The position numbers were made by a program, and so were the translations under genes. Shown here piece by piece: positions 45,822 to 54,869 of a stretch of 64,000 nt of DNA; position 1 is the first letter of the stretch, and each line of letters starts with the position of its first letter. This stretch comes from Bacteroidaceae bacterium (GTDB taxonomy: Bacteria; Bacteroidota; Bacteroidia; Bacteroidales; Bacteroidaceae): positions 1 to 64,000 of the forward strand of contig JAEEZS010000060.1 in the NCBI GenBank assembly GCA_016291905.1. The letters run 5' to 3'. A model generated the notes under the pieces. The model ran no database searches, had not been told where the DNA came from, and was given only the letters and a program-made list of their open reading frames with translations.

Positions 45822-48800
45822 ATGAAAAAGAAATCCCTTCTCCTGATTCTTCTTTGCGTGGTGGCAGGGACGGCGGCACTCATCCTTGCCACGCGGGTAC
45901 AGACGGTGACGCTTAGCAAGGACGTCCTGCTGGACAAAATCAAAGGCGGCTGGGCGGGACAGACCATCGGCTGCGCCTACGGCGGCCCCACGGAGTTTGG
46001 CTATCGCGGCGTGATGATTCCCGATGAGACGCCCATCGTCTATCCCGAACATCACCTGCAGCACTTCTTCGACCATGCACCAGGCCTCTACGACGACATC
46101 TACATGGACCTCACGTTCGTGAGCGTCCTCGCCCGTCTGGGCCTCGACGCCCCCATCGACTCCATTGCCGCAGCCTACGCCTACGCTCGCTATCCGCTGT
46201 GGCATGCCAATCAGGCCGCCCGCTACAACATCCAACACGGCATCCTGCCGCCCACCTCGGGGCACTGGCTCAACAACCCCCACGCGGACTGCATCGACTA
46301 TCAGATTGAGGCTGACTATGCCGGACTGCTCTCGCCCGCCATGCCCAATGCGGCCTCGGCACTCAGCGACCGTATAGGCCACATCATGAACTACGGTGAC
46401 GGCTGGTACGGCGGCGTCTTCGTGGGCGCCATGTACGCGCTGGCGTTCACGGAGAGCGATGTCGAGCGCGTTGTCACCCGTGCGCTGACGACCATCCCCG
46501 CTGAGAGCAAGTTCCACCGCTGTCTGAGCGACGTCATCCGCTGGTACCGTGAGGACCCTGCGGACTGGAAACGCACATGGCAACTCTACAACGATAAGTG
46601 GAGCGAGGACGTGGGCTGCCCCGAGCTGGTGCTTGCTCCGGGCAACATCGACGCCACGATGAACAGCGCCTATGTCGCTATCGGGCTGCTCTTTGGGCAA
46701 GGTGACTTCGGCCGCACCATCGACATCGCTACCCGCTGCGGACAGGACTCGGACTGCAACCCCTCGACGGCTGCCGGCGTGCTGGGCACGATGCTCGGAT
46801 ACAGCCACATCCCCGCCGAATGGATGGCGAACGTCCGCGAGGTGGAGGACCGCCCCTTCGCCTACACCGACATCTCGCTCAATAAGGCTTACGGCATGAC
46901 CTACGAGCTTGCTCTGCAACAGATTGTCCGCAATGGCGGGCGCGTGAAGGAGCATGGCGTGCGCATCCGTGCGCAGCGTCCGCGTGCCGTCCGCCTCGAA
47001 CAGAGCTTCCCCGACCTACACCCCGTGCTGGTGGCTGAGAACATCGCCCACGTGGGCACCGCCGAGGCAACCGTGGAATCCGTCACCTTCGAGGGCAAGG
47101 GCATCGCCGTTCACGGCCAGGTGAGCTGCCCCGACGGGAGCTACTCGGCACGGCTGGAGGTCAGCATTGATGGCGCCGTCAGCCGCGTGGTGGACCTCCC
47201 CGCCGCTTATCTGCGGCGCTCGGCGGACTGCCTCTACTGGAACTACGACCTCCCCGCAGGCCGTCACACCATCGCCTTCCGCTTCCTCAATCCCCGTCCC
47301 GACGCCGACATCACCGCCTGGAAGGTCATTGGCTACGAAGAGGGACAGGGACAGACTGCGGATGTGCTGGACAACGTCAATCTTTTCATCGGCACAGCCG
47401 ACGATTATGGACAGATGGCCCCCGGTGCCTGCATGCCGTATAGCCAGATTCAGGTCTCGCCTGACAGCAAGCCGCGCCAGCATCCGGGCTACGACTACGA
47501 GGTGGCGCGGATTTCGGGCTTCAGCATCAACCGTCTCTCAGGCGTGGGCGGCAGCGGATGCGGAGGCAACGTGTCGCTGATGCCCGACGAGACGGGTGCC
47601 GACGTGCGGCTGATGAAGGAGACGGAGCGGGCCGTCCCGGGCTGCTATAGCGTGCAGCTGACGAACGGCGTGACGTTCGCCGCCACGGCCGACCGCCGCA
47701 TGGCCGTAGAGCGCTTCACGTTCCCCTCGCCCGACAAGGCGGTGCTGATCCTGAACCCCTCGTCGGCCTTCGACAAGGTGCGTCAGGCCTCGTTCAGTCA
47801 GGCTGGCGAGCGCGTGGGACAGGGGTACTTCGCCGGTGCCAACACCTGCGGCCGCGGTACCTATCATCTGCACTACCGCCTCTATACGTCGGCGCCCTTC
47901 GTCATGGAAGAGCTGGCGGACGGGCAGAAGCGCCTGACGTTCCCCTCGCTGGCCGACAACCTCGTGGAGGTACGCATCGTGGTCTCGACGGGGCTGGCCG
48001 AGGAGCTCGACGCCCTGGCCGAGGCGGACGTGTGGAGGACAGACTTCACGACGCTGGCGGGCAACGCCCGTCAGGCATGGCAGGAGCTGCTCTCGACCGT
48101 CGAGGTGGAGGGCGGCACGGCCGACCAGCGCGCCCTCTTCTACACCTCGCTCTACCGCACCTTCCACAGCCCCTTCCAGGTCACGGACGACGTGATGACG
48201 CACTATCTGGGCACGGACGGCCGTGCGCACGAGGCACGCGACTTCACCTACTTCAGTTCGTGGTCGCTTTGGGACACCTACCGCACCAAGTTCCCGCTGA
48301 TTACGCTGCTGGACTCGCAACGCTCGGCCGATATCATGCAATCCCTCGCTACCCTCTACACGACGGGCAAGAAGGACTGGAGCACCGACCACGAGTGCGT
48401 GCCGACGGTGCGCACCGAACATGCCGTCGCCACCCTGCTCGACGCTTATCGTCAGGGCATCTCCATTCCCAACCTCCGCGATGCCTATCCGGGCATGACG
48501 ACGGAGGTGAAGGCCCTCCCGCTGAAGAGCCCCGACCAGTGTCTGGAGGCGGCAGGCGACTTCTGGGCGCTGGGGCAGCTGGCAGGCGAGCTGGGCATGA
48601 CGGACGAGGCGGCACGCTGGACGCGCCGCGGCGTGGAGGTCTTCGACAGCATCTGGCCGCGTGAGTTCCAGACCATTGACGACTCGTTCGTGAAGATGCG
48701 CGGCAACGGCCTCTATCAGGGCACGCGCTGGCAGTACCGCTGGGGTGCGCCCATGTACCTCAATCGCATGACTGACCTTGTGGGAAAGAAGGAACTGGCG

Positions 48801-49307
48801 CAGGAACTGGTGGCCTTCTTCGAGCAGGAACTCTACAATCAGGGCAACGAGCCCGACATCCACGTCCCCTTCCTCTTCGGCCGTCTGGGCATGCCCGCGC
48901 GGACGGGACTGACGGTACGCCCCCTCGCCACCCAGGTCGTTACCCATCGCTATGGCGGCAACGACGCCTATCCCACACCGTGGCAGGGCTGTGCTTTCGT
49001 CAACGCCCCGCGCGGCTATGCCCCCGAGATGGACGAGGACGACGGCACCATGAGCGCGTGGTATGTCTTTGCCAGCATCGGCCTCTATCCCCTCATTGTG
49101 GGTGAGGCGCAGTACGAGGTCTTCGCGCCCCTTTTCGACAACGTCACCCTCCATCTTGCTGGTGCCGACGTCCACATTGTCACCCGTGGCCGTACCGATG
49201 CCAGCCAGCCCCTCCGTCGCGTCACCTGGAACGGTCGTCGCCTCCGTCACTTCCGCATTCCCGCTCGCGAACTCAAGCGAGGCGGCACGCTGGTCATGAC
49301 CTTCTGA
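45822..49307 (+). CDS. ADP-ribosylglycohydrolase-like domain fused to GH92 alpha-mannosidase
   Basis: 1161 residues. After a signal or anchor segment, about 29-335 is an ADP-ribosylglycohydrolase-type fold (GGWAGQTIGCAYGGPTEFG, YDDIYMDLTFV, CGQDSDCNPSTAAGVLGT), with the metal-binding Asp clusters present. A beta-sandwich linker follows (about 385-505). Residues about 515-1161 are GH92 exo-alpha-mannosidase: NLFIGTADDYGQMAPGACMP, NEPDIHVPFLF (near 1010) and a DEDDGTMSAWY segment (near 1070-1080) where most relatives have GNDDxGxMSxW. The GH92 half would cut alpha-mannosides in a calcium-dependent way. One catalytic Asp appears replaced by Glu. The role of the first domain outside the cytoplasm is unknown. 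Confidence 0.88.
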   Translation: MKKKSLLLILLCVVAGTAALILATRVQTVTLSKDVLLDKIKGGWAGQTIGCAYGGPTEFGYRGVMIPDETPIVYPEHHLQHFFDHAPGLYDDIYMDLTFVSVLARLGLDAPIDSIAAAYAYARYPLWHANQAARYNIQHGILPPTSGHWLNNPHADCIDYQIEADYAGLLSPAMPNAASALSDRIGHIMNYGDGWYGGVFVGAMYALAFTESDVERVVTRALTTIPAESKFHRCLSDVIRWYREDPADWKRTWQLYNDKWSEDVGCPELVLAPGNIDATMNSAYVAIGLLFGQGDFGRTIDIATRCGQDSDCNPSTAAGVLGTMLGYSHIPAEWMANVREVEDRPFAYTDISLNKAYGMTYELALQQIVRNGGRVKEHGVRIRAQRPRAVRLEQSFPDLHPVLVAENIAHVGTAEATVESVTFEGKGIAVHGQVSCPDGSYSARLEVSIDGAVSRVVDLPAAYLRRSADCLYWNYDLPAGRHTIAFRFLNPRPDADITAWKVIGYEEGQGQTADVLDNVNLFIGTADDYGQMAPGACMPYSQIQVSPDSKPRQHPGYDYEVARISGFSINRLSGVGGSGCGGNVSLMPDETGADVRLMKETERAVPGCYSVQLTNGVTFAATADRRMAVERFTFPSPDKAVLILNPSSAFDKVRQASFSQAGERVGQGYFAGANTCGRGTYHLHYRLYTSAPFVMEELADGQKRLTFPSLADNLVEVRIVVSTGLAEELDALAEADVWRTDFTTLAGNARQAWQELLSTVEVEGGTADQRALFYTSLYRTFHSPFQVTDDVMTHYLGTDGRAHEARDFTYFSSWSLWDTYRTKFPLITLLDSQRSADIMQSLATLYTTGKKDWSTDHECVPTVRTEHAVATLLDAYRQGISIPNLRDAYPGMTTEVKALPLKSPDQCLEAAGDFWALGQLAGELGMTDEAARWTRRGVEVFDSIWPREFQTIDDSFVKMRGNGLYQGTRWQYRWGAPMYLNRMTDLVGKKELAQELVAFFEQELYNQGNEPDIHVPFLFGRLGMPARTGLTVRPLATQVVTHRYGGNDAYPTPWQGCAFVNAPRGYAPEMDEDDGTMSAWYVFASIGLYPLIVGEAQYEVFAPLFDNVTLHLAGADVHIVTRGRTDASQPLRRVTWNGRRLRHFRIPARELKRGGTLVMTF

Positions 49308-49326
49308 CCTCACGGGCACAAAAAAA

Positions 49327-49356
49327 CGCGGCATCACGAAATTTCGTGATGCCGCG
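49327..49356. terminator. Bidirectional terminator, perfect 30-bp palindrome
   Basis: CGCGGCATCACGAAA and its exact reverse complement meet at 49341/49342. Seven A residues lie before and T-rich sequence after, so it works in both directions. It sits between the convergent GH92 and glutaminase-family genes. Confidence 0.92.
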
Positions 49357-49372
49357 AATTCTTTCTCCTTTT

Positions 49373-52036
49373 TTATTGGACGAAGACCTTACGACCGTCC
49401 TGGATATAGATGCCGCGCGTGGGATGCGTGACGGGACGTCCGGTAAGGTCGTAGAGGGGCGCGGCCTCGGCGTCTGCGGATTCGCGGACGAGGGGCGAGG
49501 GCAGAGCGGTCATCTCGGCAAAACGGTCCATGAGCACCTTCATCCAGTGGCCTCCAATGACGCTACGGGCGCGGAAGCCTACCCAGCGACCGGTCTTCGT
49601 GTCGTACCAGTCGCTAAGGGGGACGCGCGAGGTGGTGGTGTTGACATAGCGGTAGAGGGGCTCAAGGAACTGGAGGAACATACGGTCGTTTTCGGCCATG
49701 GCGGCAGTCCACATGATCCAGTCACTCTTGGTGTAGTCGGCGCGGCTGTCGAGGGGCAGTCCGTAGGTGTTCTGGTGGCTGCGGTAGTAGCGCACCTCGG
49801 TAAGCATGGCGTCGTTGGGGAAGAGGTTGGTGCCCCACATGCGGTCCCACACCATGTTGTACTTCTGGCTCCAGGTATTCTGGCGGTCGAAGGCGAGGCG
49901 GTAGTGGTTGCTCTCGAGGGCGTCGGCCTCCCATTGCACGGCCATGTCGGCAGCCTTCTGGAGATAGCTGGCTGCCATGGCTTCGTCGCCACGCTGGCGG
50001 CATATCTCGGCAAAGCCGGCGATGCCCATGATGGCCTTGACGGAGAGGTTGCAGTTGTGGGCCCAATGGCCGGCGAAGTCATCGGTACAAAGCTGCTCTG
50101 CGGGGTCCTGACCATACTCGACGAGGTAGTCGGCCCAGCGCTTGCAGATGCGGTAATAGCGTTTAAGCCAGTCGCTATAACCCTCGATGCGGCAGATGGT
50201 GGCAGCAAGGATGAGCATGTTGCCGCTTTCCTCAAGGGGCATGTCGCCTCCATAGACCTGTCCGTTGGCATGGGGGTAGGTGCCGAGGTCGTGGGCAGCG
50301 AAGGCCTTGCTCCACTTGCCGGTGTAGGTGTACTCAAAGATGCTGGACATCATGGCCTTCTGCAGCTCGTGGTTGTAGAGCAGGAAGAGGGGCGCCGAGG
50401 GGTAGGTGAGGTCAACGGTATTGACGCAGCCGTTGGAGTTGTTCTCCTTGGAGAAGAAGAGGAGGCGTCCGCCGCTGTCCTCGAAGAGCTTGTGGGCGGC
50501 GATGACCTGACGGTACGAGCCGCTGAGGAGCTCGGCATAGTGGGCATTGCCGGAGGCAAGGCCGTCGTCGTAGATGCGGGCATCCATGGCGCGGCAGCGC
50601 GTCATGATGTCGGTATAGCCCTCGCGCAGCTCGTCGAAGGCCTGGAAGATAGTCTTGCCGTTGCGGGCCCAGTAGCCCTTGTAATTCTTGCGGAAGTACT
50701 GGATGTCATAGACTTCGTCGTAGCCGACCATCATGAACGACGTGGCCTCGGACGCGGTACCGAAGTCGTGGGCGTAGGCGAGGCAGGGGAATTGCGACTC
50801 GTTGGCCGAGATTACCTCTGTCTGCGTGGGGGCGAGGGCGCCGGTGGTGAGGAAGGCGTTCTCCATGTCGCTGAGCGGGGCGATGCTGACGGTACCGTCC
50901 GTAGCGGGGATGTAGAGGTAGCCCCAGTCAATGCTGATCTGGTCCCCGGCACGGCCTAGCACGTTCTGATCGACGGAGCCGGAACGGATGTAGGTGGTGC
51001 CGCCTTCGGTCACGAGGGACGACACGGTAGCCTGCGTCATCTCGTTGACAACCATCTGCGGGGTGGTGGCGATGAGGAGCTGGCAGGCGTGAGGCTGGCC
51101 GTCGGTGCTGCGCACGCGGGTGGAGATGTAGTTGATGGGCGTGGAGAGGAGGTCGAGGTCGTCGATAATCATCGGGGCGGTGAAGACGACGTCGAGCTCG
51201 ACGGGTCCGCACGTGAAGGTGTAGTAGGTGTTGGTGGCAAGGACGTTGACAGCGGTCTGGCGGGCGGTAGTGACGTCGCCCACCTTCTGCCAGGTGTTGG
51301 CGTAGAGGCCAAAGTCAACGTAGGCGCCTCCGGTGGTGTTGTGGCAATGGGCGGCAATGATGTTGTCGCCCTCGTGGAGCAGGGCGCGCTGGTCGTCGGT
51401 AAGGCGCTGGCGCTCGCCCTGGAGCCACGTCTCGCCGGTACGGACGACACGGGTGCCGTTGATGAAGAGCTCAAAGACATCGTCGTGGGAGAACATCACC
51501 CAGAGCTCGCGCTCGGTATCGGCAGCGGTAAGGGTGACGGTACGGCGGATGTAGATGTCGCTGTTGGTCTCCTTCCAGACGTGCTTGACGCGCGGATATT
51601 CGCCCTGAGTGCCCCACGCGGCTTCCTCCACGGCCCAGCCAGAGTCGTCGAAGTCGGGAGCTGCCCACGCGGTACCCGTCTGGGTGGTGTACTTGACGCG
51701 GCCCGTCCACGTGGCCTCGTCGGTCATGGGGGCGATGGCGGTAAGAAGGCACTCGCGTTCGGTACCCATCCAGCGGTAGGTGGTGCCGTCCACGCGCAGC
51801 AGGCCGTCCCAGGCTTTCTCGGCATCGCTCCAGTGGCGCGTGGTGCCGTCGGTGAGACGGTCGTAGGGCGACCAGACGGAGAGGTACGGGTCGTTGAGGA
51901 TGAGCGGCACGGAGGGCAGGCGGAGGCTGACTTCCTGATAAGGCTGGAAGAAGTCGGCAGGCTGCCCTGCACTACCGATGGGGCAGAGCAGGGCAGCGGT
52001 GACGACCGTGGCTCGAATAATTCGGGTGAGGGTCAT
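49373..52036 (-). CDS. Glutaminase-family (DUF4965/DUF5127) secreted protein
   Basis: 887 residues, signal peptide, then DUF4964/DUF5127-type N-terminal region (VPLILNDPYLSVWSPYDRLTDGTTRHWS), a beta-sandwich (about 110-240) and the all-helical DUF4965/DUF1793 domain. Named after fungal glutaminase A, but bacterial members in glycan-rich settings may be glycosidases. The last 25 residues (YDLTGRPVTHPTRGIYIQDG and KVFVQ) form a C-terminal sorting-like tail shared with the next gene. Gap of 13 bases to that gene. Confidence 0.85.
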   Translation of the reverse strand: MTLTRIIRATVVTAALLCPIGSAGQPADFFQPYQEVSLRLPSVPLILNDPYLSVWSPYDRLTDGTTRHWSDAEKAWDGLLRVDGTTYRWMGTERECLLTAIAPMTDEATWTGRVKYTTQTGTAWAAPDFDDSGWAVEEAAWGTQGEYPRVKHVWKETNSDIYIRRTVTLTAADTERELWVMFSHDDVFELFINGTRVVRTGETWLQGERQRLTDDQRALLHEGDNIIAAHCHNTTGGAYVDFGLYANTWQKVGDVTTARQTAVNVLATNTYYTFTCGPVELDVVFTAPMIIDDLDLLSTPINYISTRVRSTDGQPHACQLLIATTPQMVVNEMTQATVSSLVTEGGTTYIRSGSVDQNVLGRAGDQISIDWGYLYIPATDGTVSIAPLSDMENAFLTTGALAPTQTEVISANESQFPCLAYAHDFGTASEATSFMMVGYDEVYDIQYFRKNYKGYWARNGKTIFQAFDELREGYTDIMTRCRAMDARIYDDGLASGNAHYAELLSGSYRQVIAAHKLFEDSGGRLLFFSKENNSNGCVNTVDLTYPSAPLFLLYNHELQKAMMSSIFEYTYTGKWSKAFAAHDLGTYPHANGQVYGGDMPLEESGNMLILAATICRIEGYSDWLKRYYRICKRWADYLVEYGQDPAEQLCTDDFAGHWAHNCNLSVKAIMGIAGFAEICRQRGDEAMAASYLQKAADMAVQWEADALESNHYRLAFDRQNTWSQKYNMVWDRMWGTNLFPNDAMLTEVRYYRSHQNTYGLPLDSRADYTKSDWIMWTAAMAENDRMFLQFLEPLYRYVNTTTSRVPLSDWYDTKTGRWVGFRARSVIGGHWMKVLMDRFAEMTALPSPLVRESADAEAAPLYDLTGRPVTHPTRGIYIQDGRKVFVQ

Positions 52037-52049
52037 ACGGGGGAGGGGA

Positions 52050-54782
52050 TTACTTCACGATAATCTTCTGACCGTCGCGGACATAGATGCCGCGTGCGGG
52101 CTGGGCCACCTCGACGCCCTGCAGGTTGTAGAGCTTGCCGACGGTGACGGGCTCGGTGCCGACGACGTCGCGGATGCCGGCCGGGTCGTCCTTGAGGTAG
52201 ATGATGCGGAAGTTATCGACCACCACCCAGTCGTGGTACTGTTCGACGTCCTTGTGGATGATGAGCGACAAGGTGTTGTCGACGACCTCGACGAGCAGGC
52301 TGACCTTGTAGAGGTTGTTCTGGAAGTAATCGACAGCCTGATAGACCCATTGCGGGACTTCGCCGGCCTCGGTGACGGCACCCTGTCCGGGAGCCATGTC
52401 GCGGTAGTCGGTGAGCAGGGGCAGCGGGGTCTCATAGAGCTCCTTGGCCTCGACTTGGAAGAGGGCAGCGGGGTCGAGTTCTTCGCCGTTGACGAACTTC
52501 TCGATGTGGCCTGGGATGTGCTCGCCGTCGATGTCGTTGCTGTAGTGGTCACCGTCGCGGTAGTAGCCGGTGACGGTAGCGTAGTACCAGCCGTTAGGCA
52601 GGTCGTAGATGTCCTGACGCATTTCGAAGAAGGTCTTGCTCCAGCACTCGTAGGTGAAGTCGGGGTAGTTGCTGCCTCGTCCCCACATGCCGTGCGTGCC
52701 GGTGTCGTCGGGCTCGATGTACCAGCCGGAGTTGTCGAAGTCCTCACGCTGGCTGAAGTTAGGCATGCCGATGCGGTAGCTCATGTCGATGGGTCGGGCT
52801 GCCGTGGCAGTCTCGGCAATGGCGTCACGCTCGGCGCGGCTGACGAGTACCCACTGGTTGTCGGGGTTGTCGGCGCCGGTCATATTGGTATCGACGCGGA
52901 CGTCGGTGCCAGGACGGTAGCCGAGGAGGAGGGTGGCAGAGTCGGCACGGACGATGTTGAAGACGCCGTTGCCGAGGGGCTCAAACACCCAGTCGTCGCC
53001 TGCGGTATCCATGTAGCCGCCATAGTTGAGGTACTGGAGGTCTCCGCCGTTGTTCAGGAAGGTGTTGAGGCGGAAGGCGTTGCCGTCGAACTCGCTGGTC
53101 TCAAGGAGAATCTCGATGCCGGGCCAGCCGAGGGCTGCATGAGCACCCCAGTCGTCGCCACCGCAGAGGAAGCGGCCCTGACCGATGTTGTAGAAGTAGA
53201 ACTTCTCTTCGGCAACGGGTTCGCTACCCTCCCAGAGACGCGGGCCGCGCTCGGCGTTGTAGAGCTTACGGGCAATCTGCAGGTTGTGGAGGGCGCTGCT
53301 GAACTCTTCAGCCGTGGTGGCATCGCTGTAGGCCTGACGGGCCTCGGCGATGGCGGTAGCGAAGTTGAAGTAGGGGTTCTTGCCGCCCTTCTCCAGCTCC
53401 TGCTGGCAGATTTCGACGGTAGCCTCGAAGTTGGCCATGTCGGTACCGGCTGCGAGGACCACGTTGTACTTGTTGTTAAGCTCCTGCATGGCGTTGCCGA
53501 TGACCTCGGGGTCGCGTGAGTCGAGGGCTGCCACAGCGGCGTTGTAGGCGTCGGTAAGGAACTGCGGCGTCACGCCCTCGTAGGTGTTCACCTCGTCGAT
53601 GAGCTTCTGGAGGTTCTCAAGGAGGGTGCTGACCTCCATGTCGTTGCCGTAGTAGGTGAGGTGGAAGTTGTCAAAGACGGTCCAGTCGTCGCCCACACCA
53701 CCGTCCTTCTTGATGCCGATGCGGAGGGTGCCGTTCGTGACGATGACCTGAATCTCCTCGTTCCAGTAGTAGCCCATGTAGAAGCATTGGGCTGCGTTGC
53801 CGAGGGCCTTGCCACCGTCGCCGGGGTACCAGTAACCATCGTCGTAGGTGTCCTCGAAGGCGCCCTCGATGTAGTCTTGTACGCCATTGTCGCAGATGGA
53901 CATGAGGGGAGCGCTCACTTCGTTAGCGAAGTAGTAGGCGCGGATGACCTCGGTGCCGTTGTCGTGCTTGGGACCGATGGCGTTGGTGGAGCCGTCGCGG
54001 TAGTAGCCCTGCACGGTGAGGCCGTAGGTGCCGTTAGGCAGGCCGGTGATGTCCTGATAGAACGAGCCCACGCTGTTGCTCCAGCTCTCCACGGCGCAGT
54101 TGTACATACGTCCGTTGATCTGGTTGTTGCCTGCGCCCTTGAACTCGTTCTTCCAGCCGTTGTTACGTTCGTCCTGGTTGGCGAAGTCGAAGCCGGGCAC
54201 GAGCCACGTGGCGTCTTTGGGGTTCTCGGCCGTAGCCTTCAGCAGGTCGTTCATGCGCTCTTCCTTGCTGACGAGCTGCCAGAAACCGTCGTTGAAGAAG
54301 GTGAGGTAGGTGTCCTCATCGCTTGAGCCGATTTCGGGACCCAACACCACGCCGCCGTCGAGGGCCTCAAAGACATAGAGGTTCGAGGCTGTGTAGCCGG
54401 CTACGTTGTTGTAGGGGGTGATGGACCAGGGGGTGACGGGGTCGCCCGTGTCCAGATAGCCCTGGTTGGTGAGGGCGTTCAGGCTGTGGTTGTGGCCGAA
54501 GCGGGGGTCAATCTGCCAGTAGGTGCCGGTGGGGTCGTCGGCGTTCTCCACGGGCGAGATCACGACGTCGAAGCCCACCTGGTCAAGCTGGGCGTGCGTG
54601 GTCCAGTAATCCATCTCCTTGCGGTTGTGCTGCAACCACAAGCCGGACTCGACGTTGTAGAGGTAGTACGTGCCACCCTCCTCAGGCAGGACGGAGCCTA
54701 CCCACGGAGAGTCAGTCATCTGAGCCTGAACCGTCAGAGCGGCTGCAAGGCCCATGCCGAAAAGAAGTAAACTTTTTCTCAT
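52050..54782 (-). CDS. Large secreted protein with sandwich and FIVAR-like domains
   Basis: 910 residues. Signal peptide (MRKSLLLFGMGLAAALTVQA), a beta-trefoil-like start (GGTYYLYNVESGLWLQHN), two carbohydrate-binding-like sandwiches with TYGLTVQGYYRDGSTN and WYYATVTGYYRDGDHY, helical FIVAR-like segments in the middle (about 400-510), and the same C-terminal tail as its neighbour (LYNLQGVEVAQPARGIYVRDG). No catalytic domain is recognised. A surface carbohydrate-binding role fits. ATG at 54782 is preferred over an upstream one at 54842, which would put 20 residues before the signal. Confidence 0.72.
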   Translation of the reverse strand: MRKSLLLFGMGLAAALTVQAQMTDSPWVGSVLPEEGGTYYLYNVESGLWLQHNRKEMDYWTTHAQLDQVGFDVVISPVENADDPTGTYWQIDPRFGHNHSLNALTNQGYLDTGDPVTPWSITPYNNVAGYTASNLYVFEALDGGVVLGPEIGSSDEDTYLTFFNDGFWQLVSKEERMNDLLKATAENPKDATWLVPGFDFANQDERNNGWKNEFKGAGNNQINGRMYNCAVESWSNSVGSFYQDITGLPNGTYGLTVQGYYRDGSTNAIGPKHDNGTEVIRAYYFANEVSAPLMSICDNGVQDYIEGAFEDTYDDGYWYPGDGGKALGNAAQCFYMGYYWNEEIQVIVTNGTLRIGIKKDGGVGDDWTVFDNFHLTYYGNDMEVSTLLENLQKLIDEVNTYEGVTPQFLTDAYNAAVAALDSRDPEVIGNAMQELNNKYNVVLAAGTDMANFEATVEICQQELEKGGKNPYFNFATAIAEARQAYSDATTAEEFSSALHNLQIARKLYNAERGPRLWEGSEPVAEEKFYFYNIGQGRFLCGGDDWGAHAALGWPGIEILLETSEFDGNAFRLNTFLNNGGDLQYLNYGGYMDTAGDDWVFEPLGNGVFNIVRADSATLLLGYRPGTDVRVDTNMTGADNPDNQWVLVSRAERDAIAETATAARPIDMSYRIGMPNFSQREDFDNSGWYIEPDDTGTHGMWGRGSNYPDFTYECWSKTFFEMRQDIYDLPNGWYYATVTGYYRDGDHYSNDIDGEHIPGHIEKFVNGEELDPAALFQVEAKELYETPLPLLTDYRDMAPGQGAVTEAGEVPQWVYQAVDYFQNNLYKVSLLVEVVDNTLSLIIHKDVEQYHDWVVVDNFRIIYLKDDPAGIRDVVGTEPVTVGKLYNLQGVEVAQPARGIYVRDGQKIIVK

Positions 54783-54869
54783 GTTGTTGGTTTTTTTATA
54801 AGTGAAACAATCTAAAGTATTTACGGTTTGACAATCTTTCAATTCACGGTTTATCCGGAGGGGGCCGGT

